Shown piece after piece: positions 1 to 9,057 of a stretch of 64,000 nucleotides of DNA. This stretch comes from an uncultured Elusimicrobia bacterium (lineage in GTDB: Bacteria > Elusimicrobiota > Elusimicrobia > Elusimicrobiales > UBA9959). Position numbers and translations under genes: made by a program. Below the pieces are notes generated by a model, which saw only the letters and a list, made by a program, of their open reading frames with translations, ran no database searches and had not been told where the DNA came from. Position 1 is the stretch's first letter; each line of letters starts with the position of its first letter. The stretch lies in the NCBI GenBank assembly GCA_903917735.1, contig CAIXBR010000005.1:1-64000 (forward strand), read 5' to 3'.

Positions 1-51
1 AGCCTCCAACGCCACCCGCAATTTAATTCCGGCTTCAATCTTTTTACGCAT
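1..51 (-). CDS. N-terminus of a probable IS3-type transposase OrfA (cut by window edge)
   Basis: Reading leftward, an ATG at 51-49 opens a frame that runs off the window after 17 residues (MRKKIEAGIKLRVALEA). An AAGGAGG ribosome binding site sits about 8 nt upstream. The end of this segment resembles the conserved start of IS3-family OrfA helix-turn-helix proteins (F/I-K-x-K/R-VALEA). Only 17 residues are visible, so the family call is a guess from that signature and the gene could be intact or broken beyond the edge. Confidence 0.35.
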   Translation of the reverse strand, partial: MRKKIEAGIKLRVALEA

Positions 52-192
52 TTTACTGGCCTCCTTAGTGTATTCTACCTTTTCAAAATACACCTTAAGT
101 CAGCCTAAAAACTGGTCCAGTTTTGCCCGACCATTACAATCTTCCGGATCCAGGAAAAAATAGAGGGCAAAAAGAATAGCGCGAAGAATTTA

Positions 193-774
193 ATGATAAC
201 GTCGCTTGTAGCGCTTTTACTAGTGGGCATCGGGTACCCCGCTAAGCTGGCATATGAGGGGAAGGTGGAAGTTAAGAAATTAACAATGGATTATAAATCG
301 CTGCAGATAGCGCTGGCCGCGGTAAACCAAAGAGATCATAAGCTTTACCGGAAGATATTTCCGCAGGTGGAAGAACTGAATAGCACAAGGATCGAATCCG
401 CCCTGAAAGGAATTGAGGATAGTATAGATATGGCGGCAAAGATAAACCTGGAGGCGGGTGATCTTTGGGCCAGGAAACAGTACGACCAGGCGATGAAATT
501 ATACGTTCGCGCCGCGAAAATAAACCCTCTTAATGACAAAAGCGCCTATCTTCTGAAAGAGGCCGAGTTGACAAAGCATGACCAGGCTTCATTTAAGCGG
601 TTCTACATTGTGCAGGAAGGGGACGATCTTAAGAGCATAGCCAAGAGGGCGGGTATCTCCGAGCAGAGAATTATAAACGCGAACGGCCCGCGCTATGCCG
701 CGTTATACGGGGGACATGTGGCCGAAGGCATGCAGCTCGCGCTGCCCGTGGCGATAGGCGGGCCGCCCTATTGA
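193..774 (+). CDS. Membrane-anchored LysM-domain protein with a TPR-like segment
   Basis: 193 aa. An N-terminal hydrophobic segment (residues 4-20) looks like an uncleaved anchor or signal. Residues 90-120 read as a TPR-like helix pair (WARKQYDQAMKLYVRAAKIN). Residues 139-185 form a LysM-like module (YIVQEGDDLKSIAKRAGI). LysM domains bind peptidoglycan glycans, so a periplasmic wall-associated role is likely. The start is uncertain: the frame stays open upstream to a stop at 106-108 but has no good earlier start codon, and no clear Shine-Dalgarno precedes ATG 193. It abuts the next gene and probably forms one operon with it and the MinD-like ATPase. Confidence 0.6.
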   Translation: MITSLVALLLVGIGYPAKLAYEGKVEVKKLTMDYKSLQIALAAVNQRDHKLYRKIFPQVEELNSTRIESALKGIEDSIDMAAKINLEAGDLWARKQYDQAMKLYVRAAKINPLNDKSAYLLKEAELTKHDQASFKRFYIVQEGDDLKSIAKRAGISEQRIINANGPRYAALYGGHVAEGMQLALPVAIGGPPY

Positions 775-791
775 GGAGCCCGGTGAATACG

Positions 792-1904
792 ATGAAAAAC
801 GATATCTATGCTTTACTTTACTCAAAGGGCACAAGAACAGGCGAGAATTATGCGAAGTCCGCCCAGAGACGGAAGAAGATATTAAAAGCGGTCGTTTTAG
901 GCCTCGGTTTGCCGCTGCTTTTAATTATCGGATATCAGTATCTCCCGGGAAAATTTTCAAGGGAAGTCACCGTGGAGGACAGCGCGGCCATTGAACGGAC
1001 GGCCAGTGAGAAAAAACTTGAAGCGTTTTATTCAAATGCCGGACTGTACAACCGGATCGGAAATCTGGGGCAGTTGGAAAACGCTTTTCTGGCCGGAAGT
1101 CACGGAGATCCCGGCACGAAGAATGAAAAAGAGATAGCCGCTCTTGTGAAGAACGGGGCGGATGTTCTGGCGTACCATTGCGTGGGGAGGGTGCTGGACG
1201 GGAAAGTGGCGGACTATAATAAAAATAATTTCAGCGCTTTCAGCCGGACGGTCAGGGCGGTTACAAGAAACCCGGGGGAGTTTTTAGAAGACTTAAACCG
1301 GTCCAGGAAAAAAGGCCGGGGGACTATTATTGCGCTTATAGGTTCCGGGAGAGAGCATTACAATATCCTCCCGGACGCAAGCACGGACCCCAACTGTTCG
1401 GCTGGGATATTAATGCGGTTCGCAAAAGAGCATCCGGAATATTCGGGCAGGCTGAAGGTTATATTCTTTCACCCCTATACCCAGGACGCCTTATTCGGCC
1501 AGCCGGAATATGAGGACGAAAAAATCGGTGAAATCTCAAGGCAGGGGTGGAAAAACGCCTTTCTCGGGGTAGATCTTGGAAGCGATGATCTGGCCAAGCC
1601 GCTGGTTACGGAAAACGGCTGGCAAAACGGCGAATTCTGGGCCGAGGGCCCCGGTATCGTGAATTTCTCGGCGAAGCATGTTTTGCTGGAGAAGACGCTA
1701 ACGGCTTCCAGGCTGAAGGCTATAGGCAAAGGCGCCAATATCTCCAATTTCTACTGGCTTCCATGGGGCACGATCCCAAAAAACGGCGGAGCCGTTAAGG
1801 AAATAGCCGGCAATTATGAGCTGGTTTTTGCCGGCTACAGCGGAGCGAAATTCGAATCAAGATCACCGAGGATAATCCCCGCTAGGATAATGGAATCGAA
1901 ATGA
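792..1904 (+). CDS. Membrane-anchored protein of unknown function
   Basis: About 370 aa. A Lys/Arg-rich cytoplasmic head is followed by one transmembrane segment (roughly residues 29-49) and a ~310-residue domain that should lie outside the cytoplasm. I do not recognise the domain. It alternates strand-like and helix-like stretches, with IIALIGSGREHYNILPD near residue 180 and Trp-rich blocks toward the end, so an enzymatic alpha/beta barrel is possible but unproven. A GAGGAG at 773-778 could serve GTG 783 (4-nt spacing) or ATG 792 (13-nt spacing). The end overlaps the ATPase gene by 4 nt (ATGA), which implies translational coupling. Confidence 0.6.
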   Translation: MKNDIYALLYSKGTRTGENYAKSAQRRKKILKAVVLGLGLPLLLIIGYQYLPGKFSREVTVEDSAAIERTASEKKLEAFYSNAGLYNRIGNLGQLENAFLAGSHGDPGTKNEKEIAALVKNGADVLAYHCVGRVLDGKVADYNKNNFSAFSRTVRAVTRNPGEFLEDLNRSRKKGRGTIIALIGSGREHYNILPDASTDPNCSAGILMRFAKEHPEYSGRLKVIFFHPYTQDALFGQPEYEDEKIGEISRQGWKNAFLGVDLGSDDLAKPLVTENGWQNGEFWAEGPGIVNFSAKHVLLEKTLTASRLKAIGKGANISNFYWLPWGTIPKNGGAVKEIAGNYELVFAGYSGAKFESRSPRIIPARIMESK

Positions 1905-3685
1905 GAAGCCACGAAGACAGAATAAAAAAGATATCAAAAACAATAGTTGTCGCCGGCGGAAAAGGCGGAGTCGGAAAATCTAATATTTCGGTGAATTTAG
2001 CCGTAACTTTCAAGGAGCTGGGCTATACCCCTATAATCTTTGACGGAGACACCAATCTTGCCAATATCTCCCAGATAATAGGCGCGCCCGAGCCAAGATA
2101 TGATTTCACCGATGTTTTGAGGGAAAAAAGGACGATAAAGGAAATAACCTATCACCGCTATGGCGTTGACTTCATTCCCGGAGCCTCGGACATGGAAGAA
2201 TTGCAGAGAATGAGCTACGCGGAAAGGCAGCGTAAAATAATAGGGCAGATGAATAATCTCGACAGGGTCTACGATCTTTTTATAATAGACGCCCCCGCCG
2301 GGTTGAATGATTATGTTCTTTCCATGGCGGGAATGGCCGACGAGGTTATAATAGTGACCTGTCCCGAGCCTCCCTCACGGTCCGATTCCTTCAAGCTCAT
2401 AAACGCAATAACCGTTAAGAACACCGAGAAGGCCCTGGCGGAGATACTTCAGAAATACAGCGTAGAGGATGCCGTGCTGGCCTATCTTAACCTGCAGAAG
2501 CCGCTTGGAGAGCTGATAACTAAAAAATACGGGGATGATTTCGAAAAGAAAGGGAAGGCATACGCGCTGGCCCAGCTTGCCAAGCCCCTTGAGGAATTGA
2601 CGGATATAAATCCCGGGGGTATAAGCGGCTACTATCACAGGTTCGTACTTAAAGAGGTAGCAAAGGCCGGGCTTAAGAAAGGGGATTCTATAAATGAATC
2701 CCTTGTGGCGTTCTGGAATATGGGCTATTCCCTGCCATTCATAACCAGTATAGCCAATGAGATCTGTAAAGATAATTCCTCGGAAATAACCAGGTTGAAC
2801 ATGGAAACCTTCGGTAAAGTCTCCGAAGCAGGCAGGGAGGATGGTTTTGACGCGGAGCATCTGGCGTCTTATTGCATTGACAGACTGGGCATTAATCCCT
2901 ATGAAGTACTGGAATATTTCAAAGAGGGACTGGTAAAATCGGGGCTTTCGAAAATTACCCCCTTCCTTCTGATGAAGAAATTTTCACCCGAGACGCTGGA
3001 AGAGCTGCACGGTTCCACATTCGGAACTCATACAGGGCTTATCCCGGCCGGCAATGAAATAGACGCCTGGCTTGAGCAGATAGATTCTATGGAAAACTGG
3101 CTCATGGATCAACAGCAGAGCGAAAAATATGATCTTGAGGGGACAACCGCCTTTTACGCGAAAAAAGAAAATCATGACCAGATGATCAGGGGACAGAATC
3201 CATTTCTTGATTCATATATAACCATGTTCCAGAATCTTGAGCGCATCGATTTCATAGTGAAGGGGGCAAAAACTCCGGATATTGGCGGACTTATCGAATT
3301 ATTGAAATCAAAAACGCAGGTTTATTCGGATATAAAGTTTATAAAATTAAAAAATGAGGCGTCGCTCAGGCTTCTTGTAAACATGGCCGACAGCCTGGCT
3401 GAGGGGAAAGAGCAGTATTTCCTTATGAAAACGATGGTTGAAGAGACGTCGCCCCAGCACCTGGAATCTTCGGGAACTGTATGCCGGGACCCCGAGCTTA
3501 TTAAGGCTATAAAAGTGGGAACCCCGATAGTGAAATATAATGCCAGGGCCGAGTCTTCGGTAAATTTAAGAGCAATAGCCCAACAAACGGCAAACAGGCT
3601 TTTTTACGTAAATATCCTGATGGAGAATTTAGAGAGTGAAGGATTCGGTACAAAATGGCTTAAAAAATTCGGTATCAGGAAATAG
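1901..3685 (+). CDS. FlhG/MinD-family ParA-type ATPase with a long internal insertion
   Basis: 594 aa. It carries the deviant Walker A motif KGGVGKS (residues 21-27, signature Lys21), the switch segment FDGDTNLAN (48-56) and a Walker B-like FIIDAPAG (127-134), as in MinD/FlhG/ParA proteins that dimerise on ATP at membranes or poles. Usual family length is 260-300 aa. Here about 330 mostly helical residues (roughly 170-500) separate the N-terminal half from a segment near 527-570 (DPELIKAIKVGTPIVKYNAR) that resembles the family's usual C-terminal helix-strand end. The start overlaps the upstream membrane gene (ATGA). Placement of a polar or envelope assembly is inferred; no flagellar genes are nearby. 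Confidence 0.75.
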   Translation: MRSHEDRIKKISKTIVVAGGKGGVGKSNISVNLAVTFKELGYTPIIFDGDTNLANISQIIGAPEPRYDFTDVLREKRTIKEITYHRYGVDFIPGASDMEELQRMSYAERQRKIIGQMNNLDRVYDLFIIDAPAGLNDYVLSMAGMADEVIIVTCPEPPSRSDSFKLINAITVKNTEKALAEILQKYSVEDAVLAYLNLQKPLGELITKKYGDDFEKKGKAYALAQLAKPLEELTDINPGGISGYYHRFVLKEVAKAGLKKGDSINESLVAFWNMGYSLPFITSIANEICKDNSSEITRLNMETFGKVSEAGREDGFDAEHLASYCIDRLGINPYEVLEYFKEGLVKSGLSKITPFLLMKKFSPETLEELHGSTFGTHTGLIPAGNEIDAWLEQIDSMENWLMDQQQSEKYDLEGTTAFYAKKENHDQMIRGQNPFLDSYITMFQNLERIDFIVKGAKTPDIGGLIELLKSKTQVYSDIKFIKLKNEASLRLLVNMADSLAEGKEQYFLMKTMVEETSPQHLESSGTVCRDPELIKAIKVGTPIVKYNARAESSVNLRAIAQQTANRLFYVNILMENLESEGFGTKWLKKFGIRK

Positions 3686-3733
3686 CGCGAGTGCGGTGTC
3701 GGCAAGGAGGAGAGCCCGGTTTTTCCTAAATTA

Positions 3734-3742
3734 TGGTATAAT
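3734..3742 (+). promoter_or_regulatory. Extended -10 promoter for rpmE
   Basis: TGG immediately followed by TATAAT gives an extended -10 element about 36 nt before the rpmE ATG. No good -35 is visible, as is common for extended -10 promoters. A GAGAGGA ribosome binding site (around 3763-3769) lies between it and the start codon. Confidence 0.55.
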
Positions 3743-3777
3743 TATCATTAGAAACTGATTTTTGAGAGGAAACGACT

Positions 3778-4152
3778 ATGAAAAACGACATACACCCCCA
3801 ATACACTCTTTGCGAAGTCTCCTGCGTCTGCGGGAACAGCTTCCAGACCCGCTCGGTGAGACCTGCCATAAAGGTCGAGATCTGCTCCGCCTGCCACCCG
3901 TTCTACACCGGCAAGCAGAAGCTGCTCGACACCGCCGGCCGCGTTGAGAAATTCAACAAGAAATTCGCCTCCAGCGAGGGTAAGATGGTGGAGCGCAAGG
4001 CCAAGAAAGTGATAGTGAAGACGGTTACGCCGCGCCATACCGCCAAGCGCAAGGTGCTCTCCTCGGCCCCGGTAAAGAAAGCCGACGATAAGGCCGCGAA
4101 AACCGCCGCCCCCAAGGCCGCTCCCGCCGAGAAGAAACCCGAAACGAAGTAG
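3778..4152 (+). CDS. rpmE: 50S ribosomal protein L31, zinc-binding form, with basic tail
   Basis: The first ~65 residues match bacterial L31: MKNDIHPQY start, the zinc-site cysteines C16, C18, C36 and C39, then HPFYTGKQK and [11 protein letters not shown]31 bridges the large and small subunits. Normal L31 is 65-75 aa; this one is 124 aa because of a ~58-residue Lys/Ala/Pro-rich low-complexity tail (EKKPETK end), probably disordered and RNA-binding. The gene has its own promoter and is followed at once by a strong terminator. The ATG at 3778 keeps the canonical L31 N-terminus. Confidence 0.95.
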   Translation: MKNDIHPQYTLCEVSCVCGNSFQTRSVRPAIKVEICSACHPFYTGKQKLLDTAGRVEKFNKKFASSEGKMVERKAKKVIVKTVTPRHTAKRKVLSSAPVKKADDKAAKTAAPKAAPAEKKPETK

Positions 4153-4163
4153 CTTAGTTCTTT

Positions 4164-4200
4164 AAACGGGCGTTCCTATATATAGGGACGCCCGTTTTTT
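4164..4200 (+). terminator. Rho-independent terminator after rpmE
   Basis: An inverted repeat (AAACGGGCGT paired with ACGCCCGTTT, extended by TCC/GGG) around a TATATATA-containing loop is followed by six T residues. It lies 12 nt past the rpmE stop and directly before prfA, so prfA needs read-through or its own promoter. Confidence 0.85.
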
Positions 4201-4228
4201 CATGTCCGGCGGGGTAACGCAAAAACCT

Positions 4229-5291
<1,063 letters not shown>

Positions 5292-5317
<26 letters not shown>

Positions 5318-6137
5318 GGCAATCAAGAGGCTGTCCGCGCGCGGCGTGGAAGAACCCGAGCTTAACGCCCAGTGGCTGCTGGCTTCGGCCATGGGCGTGG
5401 AGCGCCTGCGCCTGCTGGCCGAACCGGACCTGCCCGTGCCTGCCGCCGCTCTGAAAAAATTCGAGGCCTATCTGAAGCTGAAGGAACAGGGCCTGCCGCT
5501 GGCTTATATACTGGGCTGGCAGGATTTCCGCGACATCAGGATAAAAGTGGACAAGCGCGTGCTGGTGCCCCGGCCGGAGACCGAGGAGCTGGCCGGGCTG
5601 GCCGCCGATTTCCTTAAGACGCGCAAAGGGGAGCTCTCGGCGCTGGATTACGGCGCCGGGTCGGGCGCCATCGGCCTGTGGCTGGCTAAAAAATTCCCCG
5701 CCCTCAAACTGACCGCCGCCGAACTCTCGGCCAAGGCCATAGCTTGCGCTAAGGAGAACGCGGCGGAACTTGGCCTGGCCGCCCGCGTGAAGTTTGTGCG
5801 GACCGGGGTGCTGGGGCCGGTGCGCGGCCCCTTCGATTTGATCGTTTCCAACCCGCCGTATATCCCCACCCGCGTGATACCGGGGCTGTCCCCGGAAGTG
5901 CTGAGCGAGCCGCACGTGGCGCTGGACGGCGGCGGTGACGGACTGGATGTAGCCCGGATGCTGGTGGATGTGGCGCCGCGCAAGCTTAAAAAAGGCGGTG
6001 CGCTGATACTGGAGCTGGGCGGGGCGCAGGCCGTTAAAATGCTGGCCGCCATGGCTCCCTCCATATGGGGGGAAAAGAAAACTTTTAAGGACCTCAACGG
6101 CATAGAAAGGTTCGTCTACGGGAGAATAAATGGATAA
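5292..6137 (+). CDS. prmC: Release factor glutamine methyltransferase PrmC
   Basis: 281 aa SAM-dependent methyltransferase that N5-methylates the GGQ glutamine of release factors. It shows the PrmC N-terminal helical domain, the family motif VPRPETEEL (about 92-100), motif I DYGAGSGAIGL (119-129) and the catalytic NPPY (187-190). ATG 5292 is preferred over the TTG at 5253, which would lengthen the overlap with prfA. With ATG 5292 the overlap is 26 nt, supporting coupled expression with its substrate. It overlaps murA by 8 nt at the other end. Confidence 0.95.
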
Positions 6138-7386
6138 TTTCATCATCCGCGGCGGCCGGCCCCTGAACGGACAGACCACAATAAGCGGCTCAAAGAACGC
6201 GGCCCTCCCTATCCTTGCCGCCACCCTGCTGACCCGCGAAAAGTGCGAGATAAAGAACGTCCCCGAGCTGATGGATATAAGGTCCACCTTCGAACTGCTC
6301 AACTATCTGGGCAAGAACTGCTTTTACGGCTATGGCAACTTCGTGGCCGAGGAACACGCCCAGCTGAAGCTGCACGCCCCTTACGACCTGGTGCGCAAGA
6401 TGCGCGCCTCCATGCTGGTGTCGGGCCCGCTGCTGGCCCGCTTCAAGAAAGTGCGGTTCTCGCTGCCCGGCGGCTGCTCCATCGGTATGCGCCCGATAGA
6501 CATACACCTGGAAGGATTCAAGAAGCTGGGCGCGCACGTCTCCTACGAGAAGGGCGACGTGATACTGTCCGCGAAAAAGCTTAAGGCCGGCCGTGTGAAG
6601 TTCCGCTTCCCCAGCGTGGGCGCCACCGAGAACCTGATGATGTGCGCCGCGCTGATAGAAGGCGTGACTACCCTTGAAAACTGCGCCAGAGAGCCTGAAA
6701 TAGAGGACCTGGCCGCCGCTCTGACCAAGATGGGCGCCCTGGTGGAGGGCGCCGGCACCCCGACGATAAAAATACACGGGGCGGCCTCGCTTAAAGGCCT
6801 GAAATATACCGTAATGCCGGACCGTATCGAGGCCGGGACCTTCATGCTGCTAGCCGCCGCCGTGGGGGGGAAGATAAAGCTGCTGAACGCCGCCCCGAAA
6901 AATCTGGACGCGCTGATACGCGCCATGAAGAAAGCCGGCGTTAAGATCACGTCCTATAAAGATTCCATAGAAGTCGAGGCTCCCCGGAGCCGGCCCAAGC
7001 CGGTGAACGTCGTAACCAGGCCGCATCCCGGTTTCCCCACCGACCTGCAGGCGCCCTGGATGGCCTTTATGGCGCGCGCCAACGGCGTAAGCGAAGTGCA
7101 GGAACATATTTTCGAGAACCGCTTCATGCATGCGCCCGAACTGGTGCGCATGGGCGCGGATATTACGGTGATGGACAAGAAGGCCGTGATCCGCGGCGTG
7201 GCGGAACTGCTGGGCGCCCCGGTGATGGCTTCCGATCTCAGGGCCGGAGCGGCCCTGGTGGTAGCCGCGGCGGCGGCCAAGGGTAAGACTGTGATACGCC
7301 GCATATACCATATAGACCGCGGCTACGAAAAGCTGGAACACAAACTGAAGGACCTGGGCGTGGACGCCTCGCGAGTAAAGGCGTAG
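6130..7386 (+). CDS. murA: UDP-N-acetylglucosamine 1-carboxyvinyltransferase
   Basis: 418 aa, normal MurA length. It transfers enolpyruvate from PEP to UDP-GlcNAc, the first committed step of peptidoglycan synthesis, in the cytoplasm. Visible motifs are SGSKNAALPILAA with catalytic Lys22, the active-site loop LPGGCSIGMRPIDIHLEG with the PEP/fosfomycin-target Cys116, and RMGADI near residue 340. The start overlaps prmC by 8 nt and a GGAG precedes it, so prfA-prmC-murA read as one operon. The Cys is retained, so fosfomycin sensitivity would be predicted. Confidence 0.96.
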   Translation: MDNFIIRGGRPLNGQTTISGSKNAALPILAATLLTREKCEIKNVPELMDIRSTFELLNYLGKNCFYGYGNFVAEEHAQLKLHAPYDLVRKMRASMLVSGPLLARFKKVRFSLPGGCSIGMRPIDIHLEGFKKLGAHVSYEKGDVILSAKKLKAGRVKFRFPSVGATENLMMCAALIEGVTTLENCAREPEIEDLAAALTKMGALVEGAGTPTIKIHGAASLKGLKYTVMPDRIEAGTFMLLAAAVGGKIKLLNAAPKNLDALIRAMKKAGVKITSYKDSIEVEAPRSRPKPVNVVTRPHPGFPTDLQAPWMAFMARANGVSEVQEHIFENRFMHAPELVRMGADITVMDKKAVIRGVAELLGAPVMASDLRAGAALVVAAAAAKGKTVIRRIYHIDRGYEKLEHKLKDLGVDASRVKA

Positions 7387-7450
7387 TGGGTTTGACTTTG
7401 ATCTTGAGAAATTATGTGGCTATACCGGTACAAAGCAGTGTGACCGGAGA

Positions 7451-7609
7451 AGCTTCTTGAACGGGCCAGATAATTCTTCGGATGTTTTTGATTACACGCA
7501 GACTGGAAGACCGATAGGCAGCGGGAAATTTGTAGGGAAGCTTGAACGGTAATTCGGGCGCAGGCTGCACGCGTTGGCGACAGGGTGGCCAAGGGGTAAA
7601 GAGAAATAA
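7451..7609 (+). pseudogene. Decayed C-terminal tail of a REP-associated (Y1/IS200-like) transposase
   Basis: One forward frame reads GRPIGSGKFVGKLER, then a TAA at 7550-7552, then FGRRLHALATGWPRGKEK and a stop at 7607-7609. The pattern TGRPxGSxxFxxKLExxxGRRL..GRPxGK is the typical C-terminus of Y1 transposases of the REP-associated group, recognised from family knowledge. The catalytic HUH part is missing and the frame is interrupted, so it is a remnant. It lies between murA and the inverted-repeat patch and supports past mobile-element activity here. The bases from 7610 to 7786 show no gene. Confidence 0.55.
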
Positions 7610-7786
7610 TAAATAGGTGTCCGTCCCCATTTGCCCATTTCGAGCATAAGGCGCAGTATTCCGCTTACTGTGATCCTGGTGGATAGCGGTGGACGTGGTG
7701 GTCCTGGATTTTAGGCTGTTCTTGACGATGAGTTGGGGAATCATGAAATGACTTTACACGACGGGGAAAAAGTGGAAATCCCCTTT

Positions 7787-7975
7787 GAAATCCACCGAAG
7801 CCCAGTTACCGGCTTGGTCAATTCCCCGAATCCACCACTTCCCTTCCGGCAGATTTCCGAGGGCGGGTAAATCCGAAGAATTATAATTATGGTCAATATT
7901 GTCGAAAAAATAATGCAGAAAAAAATTCGGAGTTCCGGCGGGGGTGGGTTCTTTGTCCCAGATTTCAAGGCGGCC
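7787..7975 (-). repeat. Inverted, diverged copy of part of the 1875-aa surface protein gene
   Basis: The reverse complement of this ~189-bp stretch matches 9885-10074 with roughly a dozen mismatches by eye. Read leftward it encodes a near copy of that protein segment (LEIWDKEPTPAGTPNFF, then NLPEGKWWIRGIDQAGNW). It then diverges and hits a stop (TAA at about 7753). It has no start codon of its own and is best seen as an orphan gene fragment in inverted orientation. Confidence 0.8.
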
Positions 7976-7998
7976 AACAGCACAGCATGGAGAGCAAT

Positions 7999-9057
7999 AT
8001 GAAAAAAATCCTTATTTTCAGCATAATTATTTCCTTTGCCACACTCTTGCATGCGCAAGGCGTGGCAAACAAGGTTGAGACCCCGGAAGTCCGGGAAACT
8101 ATAAATAAGATGCTGGCTGATGTTGAATCTGCCAAGAGCAAGCCTTTGCCCTTAAACCGCGCTATAAACACATTGAGTGACCAATTATTAAACAATTGGA
8201 ATACAAAGGTATATGTAAGTCCTGACACAACCCGTAATGTGACAAAGAAACTGATAGCAGTATTTAATGGAATTAACGATGAAGGGACAAATCAGGCAAA
8301 TAAATTGAGAATTATTGAAGCGATAGGCTTCTCAGATAATAGTCAAGAGGCGCACGATTTTTTTCTTTCCCTTATGGAGAAAGGAACGAAAAAGCAACAA
8401 GAAATGTTGTTGCGGTCATTAAGCCCTATTGGGGTACGGGGAGATGATATTTATCAAAAAGTTAAGGAATTGGTTATAAAAGGGACGCTGAAGGAAGAGA
8501 ATTCTTTTGCGGCGCTTCAACGTGTTGACGCGAAAAAAGCCTTGCCGGAAATTCAGAGGTTTCTTTCCACTACGAAAAACGTAGAGCATTTTGTAAAAAT
8601 TGGATTGGTTTTAAGCTATTACCAGGACCCTAATCTACTGGATGTCCTGGTTGAGCGCCAGAGTGAATTTAAAGTTGAACAACCCAAAACAATGCAGGAG
8701 GCAATGAATCGTATGGAGCCTGCTGACGCTATCGGCTCAAAAGATTTAAAGAAGTATATAGAGGTGCGAGAAGGAGGAAAAGTTAAGTCGGCTTTAGCTC
8801 TTTTGCGGAAAAAGGGTACGTCTGGGGATAAAGACTTATCCTTTTTTGAAAAAAGACTGTCTAGCAATGTAAGTGAAACGCGAGAGGCCTTATTGGATTT
8901 CATCCAAGATCAGGTTGATGATGGGAATTTTTCTGCGGACAAAGTGACGCCAGTTTTGAAGCGTGTAGAGCTAAATGAAAAAAACGGAAAAATAAAAACC
9001 CGTATTAAAAATCTGATTGACAAGGTCAATCAGCGGAAAGTTAAAGAGGGAAAATAA
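7999..9057 (+). CDS. Secreted helical (HEAT-like) protein of unknown function
   Basis: 352 aa with a cleavable Sec signal (MKKILIFSIIISFATLLHAQ). The rest is Lys/Glu-rich and apparently all-helical, with repeat-like blocks such as DPNLLDVLVERQ and KKALPEIQRFL that suggest HEAT/ARM-type solenoid repeats. ATG 7999 is preferred over ATG 7987 because GGAGAG (7989-7994) lies just before it. The gene is visibly AT-richer than its neighbours, a sign of transfer. Its TAA overlaps the next ATG by one base (TAATG), so it is translationally coupled to the large surface protein and may be its partner. Confidence 0.65.
   Translation: MKKILIFSIIISFATLLHAQGVANKVETPEVRETINKMLADVESAKSKPLPLNRAINTLSDQLLNNWNTKVYVSPDTTRNVTKKLIAVFNGINDEGTNQANKLRIIEAIGFSDNSQEAHDFFLSLMEKGTKKQQEMLLRSLSPIGVRGDDIYQKVKELVIKGTLKEENSFAALQRVDAKKALPEIQRFLSTTKNVEHFVKIGLVLSYYQDPNLLDVLVERQSEFKVEQPKTMQEAMNRMEPADAIGSKDLKKYIEVREGGKVKSALALLRKKGTSGDKDLSFFEKRLSSNVSETREALLDFIQDQVDDGNFSADKVTPVLKRVELNEKNGKIKTRIKNLIDKVNQRKVKEGK

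Noticed and set aside
7412-7744. 110-codon minus-strand frame after murA
   Set aside because: No start context or family resemblance. The opposite strand holds the transposase remnant that explains the region better.
7741-8058. 105-codon minus-strand frame and its look-alike at 9892-10107 on the plus strand
   Set aside because: The two resemble each other only because they lie in the inverted repeat. Both are out of frame with the real surface-protein reading frame.
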